A DNA stretch of 64,000 nt from CBDDHT01 sp965227905. GTDB taxonomy: Bacteria; Pseudomonadota; Alphaproteobacteria; Rhizobiales; Methyloligellaceae. The stretch spans positions 1,736,001 through 1,800,000 of the forward strand of contig OZ245780.1 of NCBI GenBank assembly GCA_965227905.1, in the 5' to 3' direction. Below the pieces are notes generated by a model. The model made no database searches, was not told the origin of the DNA, and saw only the letters and a list, made by a program, of their open reading frames with translations. Positions 1-7,944 of this stretch are shown here, one piece after another. Position numbers and translations under genes: made by a program. The first letter of the stretch is position 1. The number at the start of each line of letters is the position of its first letter.

Positions 1-1
1 G

Positions 2-211
2 GCGCAGGGTCTCCAGCAGGGCTACATGTGGATGGCCGGTGTCGAGTGGATGGATTCGATTGTCGCTATTCGCGCCTTCTGGTTCGTGCGCACGGTGGCC
101 GGGATCATCATGGATCTCGGCATGACCCTTCTTGTCTACAACCTCATTCGAACGGCCATGCCGTCGCGGGCAAAAGAGCCTGCGGACGGTCGTGTTCCGG
201 CCGCGGCCTGA
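2..211 (+). CDS. ccoN: CcoN C-terminus, cbb3-type cytochrome c oxidase subunit I (partial)
   Basis: Only the last 69 residues lie in the window; the reading frame is open from the left edge. The visible part has a loop reading QGYMWMAGVEWMDSI and then a hydrophobic helix (AFWFVRTVAGIIMDLGMTL) followed by a short polar tail, as at the C-terminus of the heme-copper catalytic subunit of cbb3 oxidases. The heme and CuB ligands are outside the window. The assignment leans on the next gene, which starts 17 bp downstream and is clearly of CcoO type. The protein would sit in the inner membrane and reduce oxygen under low-oxygen conditions. The promoter, where an FNR/FixK box might be expected, is upstream of the window. 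Confidence 0.8.
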   Translation, partial: AQGLQQGYMWMAGVEWMDSIVAIRAFWFVRTVAGIIMDLGMTLLVYNLIRTAMPSRAKEPADGRVPAAA

Positions 212-227
212 CGGAGTTGATCCTTCC

Positions 228-1961
228 ATGACACCGAAAACTGTATGTCTCCTGGCGGGTTTCGGCTTTTTTACCCTCGCCAGCTTCACCCAGGGCATTC
301 TGCCGATGCTGGAACCGCAAACGGTGACCAAGCGTGTGACAAAAGTCGTTCGCACCGATCTTGGCCAACTCAAATGGATGGAGGCGAGAGCTGTCGACTA
401 CACGGCCAAGGAACAGGAGGGACGGAAAATCTATATTCGCGAGGGCTGCTGGTACTGCCATTCGCAATATGTGAGGCCGGTGACCGGTGAGACGCGTCGA
501 TGGGGTCCTATCACCCAGTCTGGGGAGTATGCATACGATACGCCCCACCTGTTTTCGACGCGTCGCATCGGCCCGGACCTTTCACGGGTCGGGCTTAAAT
601 ATAGCGATGAGTGGCACTATGCCCATTTCTGGGACCCGCGCGTCATCGTCCCGGATTCGATCATGCCGACGTTCAAGGCACTCTTCGAGGCGCCCAGGGA
701 AAGGGTCGCAATCGTCAATGGACCAGACGGTCTGAAGACCTTGGCAAAAACGGACGTAACCACGGCACTCTTTGACTTCGATAAGGCGGGCGACAAGTCA
801 GCTCACCTACAATTGACGCCGAATAAGGATGGCCTGCTTTTTGTTCCGGAGCGCGGCAAGTATCCCGTCATCTGGACTCCGAACAAGGAGTTCACCGGTG
901 AGGCCGTGACCCTCGCCGTTGTAACAGATGAATTGCAGTCGCTCGTCGCCTATTTGCAGAAGCTCGGTATGAACCGGGGGAAGTGGCGAGATCGGTTCGA
1001 GCCGCAGAATGTGGATTTCGGTCAAGGTTCACATGAAAAATCGGAAGAGTGGATTGAATTTGGCAAAGTCGTCTATGACCGACGTTGTGCTGGTTGCCAT
1101 GGCGTCGAAGGAGACGGGAACGGCCCCGCAGCGACATTCATGTACAAAGACCGACCACGCGATTTTACCAAGGCCGTTTTCAAATTCCGGTCGACGTCAT
1201 CGGACTCGCTGCCCACCGATGGCGATATCCATCGCTCTATTGCCCGCGGCATCCGTGGCACATCGATGCCGTCATGGCATATGCTGCCGGAGAAAGACCG
1301 CCTGGCGGTGGTGCAGTACATCAAGTACAAGCTTGCCGTCGACAAATCTGACCCTGAAGACCCTTATGTCGTCTTTTCTGAAGAGGAACCGGAACCGCCC
1401 GCTCACATCGCGCGCGCGCCTGAGCCTTCCGAGGATATCATCGTCCAGGGAAAAGGCATTTGGCAGAAGGCGAAATGCTGGGAATGCCATGGCGAGACTG
1501 GCAAGGGAGACGGTGAAAAAGCAGCCGGTCTAAAGGACGACAACAAGTTCTCGATCATTCCGGCGGATCTCACCACGGGTCAGTTCAAGTCCGGATCGTC
1601 CGTCCGCGACATTTACAGATCAATATCGACGGGACTGAGCGGGACACCAATGCCCTCATACTCAGAATCGTTCAGTGAGGAAGAACGCTGGGCCTTGTCC
1701 TATTACGTTCTCTCACTCTCTGCGTTTACCGATCCACTCACCACCAAACCATTGGCAATCGCCGATAGCGACCGGGAAGCGTTGAACGATCCGGAGCTTA
1801 AGGCGAGCCGATCGGAAGAGGCTTACGGTCTGAAGAAGAAGAAAGTGGCGGGCGATGAAGCCATTACCGGCGGCAATGCCTGGGCAAGGCGTCGCGGCAT
1901 GGAGGTTCTGGGAAAAGCTGAGGCCTCCGGCAACGATACGCCTCCAACCGTAGCCCGCTAG
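228..1961 (+). CDS. ccoO: CcoO with fused CcoP-like diheme region (three-heme cbb3 oxidase subunit)
   Basis: The 577-residue product starts with one membrane anchor (about residues 5-25), then a CcoO domain with the heme site CWYCH at 74-78, QYVRP just after it and a Met-Pro ligand region near 146. Two more cytochrome c domains follow, with CAGCH at 287-291 (Met-Pro near 347) and CWECH at 417-421 (Met-Pro near 475). Ordinary CcoO is a single-heme protein of roughly 240 residues, and CcoP carries two hemes on a separate chain. Here both seem to be one polypeptide that passes electrons to CcoN. An ATG at 228 was chosen because it puts the anchor at the N-terminus; the frame is open further upstream but would overlap ccoN. 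The heme count is direct; the fusion reading is inferred from order and number of domains. Confidence 0.9.
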   Translation: MTPKTVCLLAGFGFFTLASFTQGILPMLEPQTVTKRVTKVVRTDLGQLKWMEARAVDYTAKEQEGRKIYIREGCWYCHSQYVRPVTGETRRWGPITQSGEYAYDTPHLFSTRRIGPDLSRVGLKYSDEWHYAHFWDPRVIVPDSIMPTFKALFEAPRERVAIVNGPDGLKTLAKTDVTTALFDFDKAGDKSAHLQLTPNKDGLLFVPERGKYPVIWTPNKEFTGEAVTLAVVTDELQSLVAYLQKLGMNRGKWRDRFEPQNVDFGQGSHEKSEEWIEFGKVVYDRRCAGCHGVEGDGNGPAATFMYKDRPRDFTKAVFKFRSTSSDSLPTDGDIHRSIARGIRGTSMPSWHMLPEKDRLAVVQYIKYKLAVDKSDPEDPYVVFSEEEPEPPAHIARAPEPSEDIIVQGKGIWQKAKCWECHGETGKGDGEKAAGLKDDNKFSIIPADLTTGQFKSGSSVRDIYRSISTGLSGTPMPSYSESFSEEERWALSYYVLSLSAFTDPLTTKPLAIADSDREALNDPELKASRSEEAYGLKKKKVAGDEAITGGNAWARRRGMEVLGKAEASGNDTPPTVAR

Positions 1962-1973
1962 TGGAGATGAGAC

Positions 1974-2138
1974 ATGTTTGACGTCACGCTTCTCCAGTTC
2001 CTCGTCGCAACATTCATGAGTCTCGGCGGTGTTTGCGTCTTCATCTGGGCGGTTCTGTCCGGTCAGTTCAACAATATCGAAGAGCCGAAATACAAGGCCT
2101 ATCACACGGAGGTCGCCGAACATGTCGAAGACCAATGA
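1974..2138 (+). CDS. ccoS: CcoS-like cbb3 oxidase assembly protein
   Basis: This 54-residue protein has a single transmembrane helix (about residues 6-28) followed by FIWAVLSGQFNNIEEPKYKAY. That matches the CcoS pattern of an aromatic-Trp-Ala-x-x-Ser-Gly-Gln-Phe/Tyr stretch with an acidic 'Asp/Asn-Leu/Ile-Glu' after it. CcoS is needed for insertion of heme and copper into the cbb3 core. It begins 12 bp after the fused ccoO and overlaps the next gene by 17 bp, so translational coupling is likely. In most fix operons ccoS lies after ccoI, so its place inside the structural genes is unusual. It was found by translating a stretch too short for normal gene calling. Confidence 0.7.
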   Translation: MFDVTLLQFLVATFMSLGGVCVFIWAVLSGQFNNIEEPKYKAYHTEVAEHVEDQ

Positions 2139-2325
2139 GAACGGAACCGACACCAAAGAACAGCCCGCTCATGAACATGTGGAGACCTACGGCGGCGGGC
2201 ATGTCGAGGGGCGGCATGGCCACATCAATCTCTGGCTGATTGCCGTCTACACGATCCTGTTTGCCTGGTCGATCTATTACGGTCTGACCCATTGGGGCGG
2301 GCTTGGACCTGGCTTGGACTATTAG
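2122..2325 (+). CDS. Small single-helix protein, possible detached CcoP membrane anchor
   Basis: The 67-residue product has a polar, His-rich N-terminus (EHVETYGGGHVEGRHGH) and one transmembrane helix (INLWLIAVYTILFAWSIYYG), ending THWGGLGPGLDY. CcoP proteins begin with a similar short segment and one helix that docks the diheme domain to CcoN. Because the diheme part appears fused to CcoO here, this could be the separated CcoP anchor. That is inference from position and topology, not from a strong sequence match. The ATG at 2122 was chosen since it overlaps the ccoS end in the usual coupled manner; an upstream in-frame start would run through ccoS. Confidence 0.55.
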   Translation: MSKTNENGTDTKEQPAHEHVETYGGGHVEGRHGHINLWLIAVYTILFAWSIYYGLTHWGGLGPGLDY

Positions 2326-2337
2326 GAAGAGACCCTC

Positions 2338-2442
2338 ATGGACATCGCACTGAAAGCCCTCCTGGCCTACACGATTCTGAATGCCGCGATCCTTTTGTAC
2401 GACCTCGGCTTCAACATTTTCGGCTCCATGAGCCTGCTTTAG
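2338..2442 (+). CDS. Tiny membrane protein in cbb3 operon (34 aa)
   Basis: The 34-residue sequence MDIALKALLAYTILNAAILL continues YDLGFNIFGSMSLL, a single predicted helix with a short tail. It lies 12 bp after the previous gene and 11 bp before the next, with GGAAGAG about 7 bp upstream of the ATG as a ribosome site. I do not recognise the family. Given its location it may be an accessory or assembly subunit of the oxidase, comparable in size to CcoQ. It is too short for confident assignment, but tight packing and a plausible ribosome site support translation. Confidence 0.5.
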   Translation: MDIALKALLAYTILNAAILLYDLGFNIFGSMSLL

Positions 2443-2453
2443 GGAGAACGGTG

Positions 2454-2567
2454 ATGAGAGTTATGTGGGATTCCATGTCAGGCGCTGAAACTATGGGTTT
2501 CATCGTCTACCTGGCGATCACGATCGCGTTCTTCGTCTGGGTCGCATATCTGGCGATCTCAAAATAG
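2454..2567 (+). CDS. Tiny membrane protein, CcoQ-like (37 aa)
   Basis: The product of 37 residues has one hydrophobic helix (MGFIVYLAITIAFFVWVAYL) near the C-terminus and a short basic end. Size, topology and operon position fit CcoQ, the small stabilising subunit of cbb3 oxidases, but the Lys-rich cytoplasmic tail typical of CcoQ is reduced to AISK. It starts after the sequence GGGAGAACGGTG, which provides a ribosome site; the GTG three bases upstream of the ATG is an alternative start in the same frame. The CcoQ relation is inference. Confidence 0.5.
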   Translation: MRVMWDSMSGAETMGFIVYLAITIAFFVWVAYLAISK

Positions 2568-2577
2568 TCAGAGCGTC

Positions 2578-3342
2578 ATGAGCGCATTCACAATCGCACT
2601 TTTGGCAGGTTTTGCCGGGAGCTTTCACTGTATTGGCATGTGCGGTGGCTTTGCCTGTGGCCTGAACCACGACCGTGATGGTGGTGTCTCGACGCTCGTC
2701 GTTCGAAATCTGCTCTATAACGCGGGGCGGCTCACGACATATGCGTTTATCGGAGCATTGGCCGGCATCCTTGGAACCGCTCTCATAGGCGGGTCCGACG
2801 CCGCTACACATGCTCACCACATGCATCAGAGTATGTCGGATCATATGATGGGGATGGTGCTGGCTGGAGAATTGGGAACGGCGCAACGCATCCTATCGGC
2901 GGTTGCCGGTCTCTTGATGCTGCTGATGGCATTCGAGCTGCTGGGTTTCCGGCGGCATATGCCGCGGTCCTGGGCTTTGATTGGCGGTGAGACCTTTGGA
3001 GGGATCTTGAGGACATTGCTCAGATCCAAGAGTCCGGCGGCGCCGTTGGCGCTTGGCGTTGCCAACGGTTTTCTGCCTTGCCCTCTGGTGTTCGCGTTTG
3101 CGGCGATGGCGGCTGCGACCGCAGCGGTTCAGCCGGCCGTTCTCACGATGATCGCGTTCGGTCTTGGTACGTTTCCGGCGATGCTCTTTATGGGTGCTGT
3201 GGGGCGGGTGATGTCTCCGAGGATCCGGCATTGGGGCGTTCGCGCCGCCGGTAGCTTCGTTCTGCTCATCGGTATCGTGACCGTTGTGCGTGGGCTGGCT
3301 CCTGAACTGATCCATGCTGGACACATGATGCCGATGACATGA
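2578..3342 (+). CDS. SafE/DsbD-like membrane protein with His/Met-rich loop
   Basis: The 254-residue protein has about six transmembrane helices and the motif FHCIGMCGGF at 16-25, which is characteristic of the sulfite-exporter-TauE/SafE-annotated family related to the DsbD membrane domain. Members often lie next to ccoI in cbb3 clusters and are thought to help with metal or thiol handling during oxidase assembly. An insert at about 77-92 (THAHHMHQSMSDHMMG) is rich in His and Met, a composition suited to copper. A second conserved block is NGFLPCPLVF. The gene overlaps ccoI by four bases (ATGA), so the two are probably translationally coupled. The copper role is inferred. Confidence 0.75.
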   Translation: MSAFTIALLAGFAGSFHCIGMCGGFACGLNHDRDGGVSTLVVRNLLYNAGRLTTYAFIGALAGILGTALIGGSDAATHAHHMHQSMSDHMMGMVLAGELGTAQRILSAVAGLLMLLMAFELLGFRRHMPRSWALIGGETFGGILRTLLRSKSPAAPLALGVANGFLPCPLVFAFAAMAAATAAVQPAVLTMIAFGLGTFPAMLFMGAVGRVMSPRIRHWGVRAAGSFVLLIGIVTVVRGLAPELIHAGHMMPMT

Positions 3343-5492
3343 GTGAGGGCCTCTGCGAACATTGTTCGTTGCCTCTTGGTTCCTGGCCCTATGAGGGTGA
3401 AGGGCAGGGGGAGGTTCGTGAGTTCTGTTGCTATGGTTGTTTCATCGGCTGGCAGGCCGCTCATGGTGGGGGCGACGAAGCCACCTCAGCCGGATTCCTG
3501 ATCCGGCTCGGAATTGGCGGGTTCCTCGCCATGAACATCATGCTTTTCAGTCTCGTGCTGTACTCCGGTACGCTCGATGCGGAGATCGTGCTGAAGCAGG
3601 TCGTTCATTGGATTCTATTCGCACTGGCAACACCCGTTCTGCTGATCCTAGGGTGGCCATTCATGGTCGAGACCGGAAAGGACCTGGTACATGGACGCCT
3701 GTCTCCTTCGTTCCTGATCGTTCTTGGTGCATCTGCTGCTTATTTCTATTCAGCGATTGCAACTTTCTCGGGTAGTGATCGCGTCTACTTCGATACGGCG
3801 ACTATGGTGCTGGTCCTATTCACGCTCGGACGCTTTCTCGAGGCGCATGGCAGAGCTCGGGCGACCCGAAGCCTGAGGCCTTTCCTTGAACCGGAAAGCG
3901 CGATGGCAACGGTTGTGCACAATGGATCGAATAAAGAGCTGCTATTGTCGGAAGTCGAACCGGGTATGATCGTCAGCATAGAACCGGGCGCACGTATTCT
4001 GATCGACGGCAAAGTTCGCGACGGTGTCTCCGAAGCTGGCGAAGCCTTGATGACGGGTGAGGCGCGCCCTGTTCCCAAACGGCCTGGAGCGCAGGTCCTG
4101 GCTGGAACGATCAATGGCGAAGGCACATTGACGGTGGAGGTCTCTGCGGCAGGTCTCGACTCTCGCTGGATCGGCATTTGCCGCGATTTGCGTCTTGCGC
4201 TCTCTCAGCCCTCACGTGCCCAACGCATTGCGGATCAGGCTGCTCGCATCTTTGTGCCGCTCGTCGTCGCACTGGCTGCGATAACGGCGACTTATCATTG
4301 GTCGCTGGGCGCGACGGATGCACTTATGGCCGGTCTTGCAGTCCTTGTGGTCGCCTGTCCCTGCGCGCTCGGCCTTGCGGCGCCGCTCGCAACGTCGATC
4401 GCGATCGGCGATCTGGCGCGACGGGGTATTCTGGTTCGAAGTGCTGGTGCCCTAGAAACGCTGGGCCGTGTCGGAAAACTCGCATTGGACAAGACGGGAA
4501 CCCTGACCGCGGGCCAACCGCACTGTGTCTCTGTCGTTGGAGACAATATCGATGCGGAACGATTGTTGATCGCTGCGGCAAGTGTTGCCAACCGCTCGCA
4601 TCACCCTCTGGCAAAAGCTGTCGTCGACGCCGCAGAAGACCGCGGCATATGCATCCGGCCGGCGCGGGACGCCGAAACGATACCTGGCATGGGCGCGCGT
4701 GGCGTCTACGAGGAGGAAACCGTGTTTCTCGGCAGCCGGCGCTGGTTGATAGATCTCGGCATTGCCGTGCCGGACCGACTTGAGACCTCGGCAAAAGCGT
4801 TCGCATCGGAAGGGCGTATGCTTTCCTTCGTAGCCTGGGGCGGCAAGGCACGCGGCTTGTTTGCATTCGACGACCCAATCCATGGCGAAGCCGTATCTCT
4901 CCTTTCGTGGCTGGGGCATATCGGAATCGAGACGACTGTTCTCAGCGGTGACGGGTCGTTGCAAACCGAGCGATTGTGTCGGGTGCTCGGGATCGGGTCC
5001 TGGTCTGCGGAGCTTTCACCGGAAGAGAAGCGGCAGGCGCTGGAACGACTATGGTCTGAACAGCGTCCGGTTGCCATGGTCGGTGACGGACTCAATGACG
5101 CGCCGGCGATGACGGCCTCAGCGATCGGTATCGCTGTCGGCCGATCGGCCGATTTGGCGCGCGAGACCGCAGAGGCTGTGCTGCCTCAAGGAGGGCTCGG
5201 TCTCTTGCCCCGGCTGATCACGACGGCCAGAAGGTCGAAAACCGCCATATCGACCAATCTTGCATGGGCATTCGGCTACAACGCGATTGCATTGGCATTG
5301 GCCGCAAGCGGATCGTTGCAGCCTGTCGTCGCCGCTGCACTCATGGCCGGATCAAGTCTGTTCGTCGTCGGTAACTCAATTTTTCGGCTGACATCCGATC
5401 AGGATGTCACAACACCGGGCTCAGCAGAGACAAGCGATCAACGCGCCGTAAACGCTCCGACGATCGAGGCAATGAGCCGGCGAGCGCTGTGA
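3339..5492 (+). CDS. ccoI: CcoI/FixI-type copper-translocating P-type ATPase
   Basis: This 717-residue P1B ATPase has the ion-path motif CPCALG (near 340), phosphorylation motif DKTGTLT (near 384), actuator motif LMTGEARP, an HHPLA version of the His-Pro motif and the hinge GDGLNDAP (near 581). The N-terminus has CEHC and CCYGC clusters typical of CcoI, but the usual heavy-metal-associated domain with GMTCxxC is missing, which explains its shorter length. CcoI supplies copper for the CuB centre of cbb3 oxidase, in keeping with its place at the end of the operon. The last 55 bp overlap the end of the reverse-strand gene that follows. Confidence 0.93.
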   Translation: MSEGLCEHCSLPLGSWPYEGEGQGEVREFCCYGCFIGWQAAHGGGDEATSAGFLIRLGIGGFLAMNIMLFSLVLYSGTLDAEIVLKQVVHWILFALATPVLLILGWPFMVETGKDLVHGRLSPSFLIVLGASAAYFYSAIATFSGSDRVYFDTATMVLVLFTLGRFLEAHGRARATRSLRPFLEPESAMATVVHNGSNKELLLSEVEPGMIVSIEPGARILIDGKVRDGVSEAGEALMTGEARPVPKRPGAQVLAGTINGEGTLTVEVSAAGLDSRWIGICRDLRLALSQPSRAQRIADQAARIFVPLVVALAAITATYHWSLGATDALMAGLAVLVVACPCALGLAAPLATSIAIGDLARRGILVRSAGALETLGRVGKLALDKTGTLTAGQPHCVSVVGDNIDAERLLIAAASVANRSHHPLAKAVVDAAEDRGICIRPARDAETIPGMGARGVYEEETVFLGSRRWLIDLGIAVPDRLETSAKAFASEGRMLSFVAWGGKARGLFAFDDPIHGEAVSLLSWLGHIGIETTVLSGDGSLQTERLCRVLGIGSWSAELSPEEKRQALERLWSEQRPVAMVGDGLNDAPAMTASAIGIAVGRSADLARETAEAVLPQGGLGLLPRLITTARRSKTAISTNLAWAFGYNAIALALAASGSLQPVVAAALMAGSSLFVVGNSIFRLTSDQDVTTPGSAETSDQRAVNAPTIEAMSRRAL

Positions 5493-6703
5493 GGCGCGGC
5501 TTCAAAGACTGATTTCATCGCTATGTGAGCGCAACTGCCTAGCATGCCGAGAACATGCCCTGCAGGTGTCAGGAGGACCACATAGTCAAAGACAGCAACC
5601 GATTTGTCGGCCCATTTAAATTTGTACGCGTCGCCAGGTGCCATGAGATCATACTGATTGATTCCATCTTCGCAGCAATGACCGATGCTGGCTTCTCTGG
5701 CCAGTGCGCCCGCTGCAGAGTTCTCGAACTGAAGATCGAGGCTGTAAGCAGAGATGTGGGACGCATATCTGTCCTTGCAGACAATCCCCAATTCGATCGC
5801 AGCAACTTCTCCTGCAACTTTCATGACCACGAGCCGACCGTCGATCGGTCTTTCGCTCGATGTCAGTGCATTCGTAAAGAAGGTGTCGATAGTGTTTCCG
5901 GCAAACGCCTTGGACACCAGGCCTTTGCGTTTGAGCCATCGACGTTTCATCGAGACTGCGTGGCGAGCGACGGCACCGGCCTGTTCGCCTCCGGTCAGGA
6001 TTTCGAAACTGACTGATCCGTGCTCTTCGAGACGGCGCTTCTGACGGCGCCGGTTTTTGCGATCGCGTGCCGACAAGCGTGATGCGTAGTCATCGTAGGT
6101 ATCGGCAGCGGTGAGGTCGGCATACGGTGCCTCGGTTTGAGCCGAAGGCTGCAGGTCGAGTGTGCTCAACAGCTCCATCAACGCAGCATCCGCGCGCACT
6201 TTCGGCAGGCAAATCAGATGCGCGCCGAGTTCTTTGCGAACGAACTGCCATCCGGCTGCAAGCCATGCCTCGCGGTTCGGTCCGTCCTCGACGAGAACGT
6301 CGCTGTATTGTGTGACCGGGCTGCCCATCCAGCAGATCATTTTGAAACCGAGTTTGGCACTGGCGATGAGCGGCCAGATCATTACGGTCCGTCCTGCCAC
6401 GCGCCCGACCACAATGCTGATGGAAGGTGACCGCCGACCCTTGGAGGGATCGGCGTAAGTGCGGCACCAATGCCAATTCCAATTGAATGATTGGAAAAGT
6501 TGATTGGATGTGCCGGCGCGGGCGAAGAGATTGTTCCATTCCCGCTCGATCCCTTCCATGCCTTCGATATCGGTGATCACCTCGAGCTTCAGCTCAGAGA
6601 AGAAGTCCACTGCTGGTGATGCCGACGGTTTTTCTTTTCCCGGCAGAAGGATCGCGAGATCATCAGCCAGGCTCAGGCGCCGTATAAGTGTTTTGACCAT
6701 CAT
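5438..6703 (-). CDS. GNAT-fold acetyltransferase of the BioF2/CelD-like type
   Basis: The 421-residue product matches the overall plan of the 'cellulose biosynthesis CelD/BioF2-like' acyltransferases: an N-terminal GNAT half with EREWNNLFARAG and FQSFNWNWHWCRTY, and a second half with DYASRLSARDRKNRRRQKRRLEEHG and the MAPGDAYKFKWAD block shared by the family. Such proteins modify or help export polysaccharide or amino-acylated lipid. The start ATG at 6703 overlaps the stop codon of the upstream acyltransferase, so the two are translated together. The open frame upstream of it is only the shadow of that gene. The substrate is unknown. The 3' end overlaps ccoI by 55 bp, tail to tail. Confidence 0.75.
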   Translation of the reverse strand: MMVKTLIRRLSLADDLAILLPGKEKPSASPAVDFFSELKLEVITDIEGMEGIEREWNNLFARAGTSNQLFQSFNWNWHWCRTYADPSKGRRSPSISIVVGRVAGRTVMIWPLIASAKLGFKMICWMGSPVTQYSDVLVEDGPNREAWLAAGWQFVRKELGAHLICLPKVRADAALMELLSTLDLQPSAQTEAPYADLTAADTYDDYASRLSARDRKNRRRQKRRLEEHGSVSFEILTGGEQAGAVARHAVSMKRRWLKRKGLVSKAFAGNTIDTFFTNALTSSERPIDGRLVVMKVAGEVAAIELGIVCKDRYASHISAYSLDLQFENSAAGALAREASIGHCCEDGINQYDLMAPGDAYKFKWADKSVAVFDYVVLLTPAGHVLGMLGSCAHIAMKSVFEAAPHSARRLIASIVGAFTAR

Positions 6704-7752
6704 CCCTGGCTCCGTGCGGTCTCGAGTTGTGACCCTTGAACTGCCGATCTCTTGCTGCGGAAATGCGCCCATTCCGGACGTTGGAAGAGGAATGCAAGCG
6801 GGGTGCGCCGAACAATCCAATACATGACGAGCGCACCGGTTATACCTGCCAGTGTCACAATCAGAGCGACGGAGCCAAGGTCGGAGATGAGGCCGAGCTT
6901 CAGAAGAACAGTCCGGGTTACGGCCATCGGGATCGTGAAGGCGAGATAGATGACGATGGATTGCTCGCCGCAATATCGCAGTGCTGCGGCCCAGTCGAAC
7001 CGGGCGAGCAGGACCGAACAGGCCACGACGGCGCCAGCACCTGCAAAGCCGAGTGCAAGGTCGATAACGGGCCAGTCGGCCAGACCCGATTGCACGGCCA
7101 TGAGGTTTATGGCTGCCCACGCACCCAGGCCAGCCAGCGCGATCCCCGGAGCAGCGTCAAGGCGCTCAGCTGCGCGGAATATCATGGGGGCCAGCACATA
7201 GCCTGCGTAAAAGTAGACGTAGTAGGCGGCAAACTCATCGACGACGTCGACGCCCGTGTCGAAGTTTGAGATGGAAAGCAGAGCGGCAACAGCCAAAACG
7301 ATCCCGGGCGTCGTGGTCCGCAGCAATTTGGTAACCACGAAGAAGATCGGCAGCATGTAAATGAACCAGAGTGTGCCGAAAGGCTGTACGAGGGCGTGGA
7401 TGAAACTGTCGAGCGTCCCGATCGCGCCTTGCTCTGCAATGAAGATGGGTGCCTTGAACCCAAACTGAACAATGAGCCAGAGGACATAGAAGTACGCGAA
7501 ATGGAGGACTTTGCGATCGATATAGTCAGGCCAGTCCCGATCGATCCGCCGCATCAGAAACAGTCCGGCAATCAGGAAAAAATCGGGCATGCGAAACGGA
7601 GCGGCGAACGCTACCAGATCATTCATCCAGCTCGACTGACCTGCCGCAGCCTCAACGCCGAGCGTCGAGTGCATCATGACGACCATAACGATACAAATGC
7701 CTTTGGCGTAGTCCACCCATGGCACACGGTTGAAAGAACTGTCCCATTGCAT
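6700..7752 (-). CDS. Membrane acyltransferase family 3
   Basis: This 350-residue integral membrane protein has about ten helices and the N-terminal signature RVPWVDYAKGICIVMVVMMH, with the catalytic-type His of acyltransferase-3 (OafA/NodX-related) proteins. A second feature is the PDFFLIAGLF segment. Family members transfer acetyl or succinyl groups to sugars of exopolysaccharide, O-antigen or glucans. Coupling to the GNAT-like gene downstream suggests a joint role in decorating a surface glycan, which is inference because no glycosyltransferase genes are nearby. The promoter should lie in the 192-bp gap upstream that is shared with the divergent oxidoreductase gene. Confidence 0.8.
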   Translation of the reverse strand: MQWDSSFNRVPWVDYAKGICIVMVVMMHSTLGVEAAAGQSSWMNDLVAFAAPFRMPDFFLIAGLFLMRRIDRDWPDYIDRKVLHFAYFYVLWLIVQFGFKAPIFIAEQGAIGTLDSFIHALVQPFGTLWFIYMLPIFFVVTKLLRTTTPGIVLAVAALLSISNFDTGVDVVDEFAAYYVYFYAGYVLAPMIFRAAERLDAAPGIALAGLGAWAAINLMAVQSGLADWPVIDLALGFAGAGAVVACSVLLARFDWAAALRYCGEQSIVIYLAFTIPMAVTRTVLLKLGLISDLGSVALIVTLAGITGALVMYWIVRRTPLAFLFQRPEWAHFRSKRSAVQGSQLETARSQG

Positions 7753-7944
7753 AACGTTTTTTCCTCTTTGGCCCTCGGTATTAAGGAATAACGCAAGTCC
7801 GGGGCCAAACCGGTTGTCCGGGTTAACGGCCGATTCTAAAAGCTGCGTGGGAAGTCCGGGCTAGGGCTGTTGCTGATCGCTCTCCTGCTTTAGATCTGCC
7901 TGACGTAATTGGCGAATGTTGCGACTGATGAGGGTTAGGAACCG

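Noticed and set aside
132..227. Longer N-terminus of the CcoO fusion
   Set aside because: It would overlap the end of ccoN, and the membrane anchor begins right after the ATG at 228.
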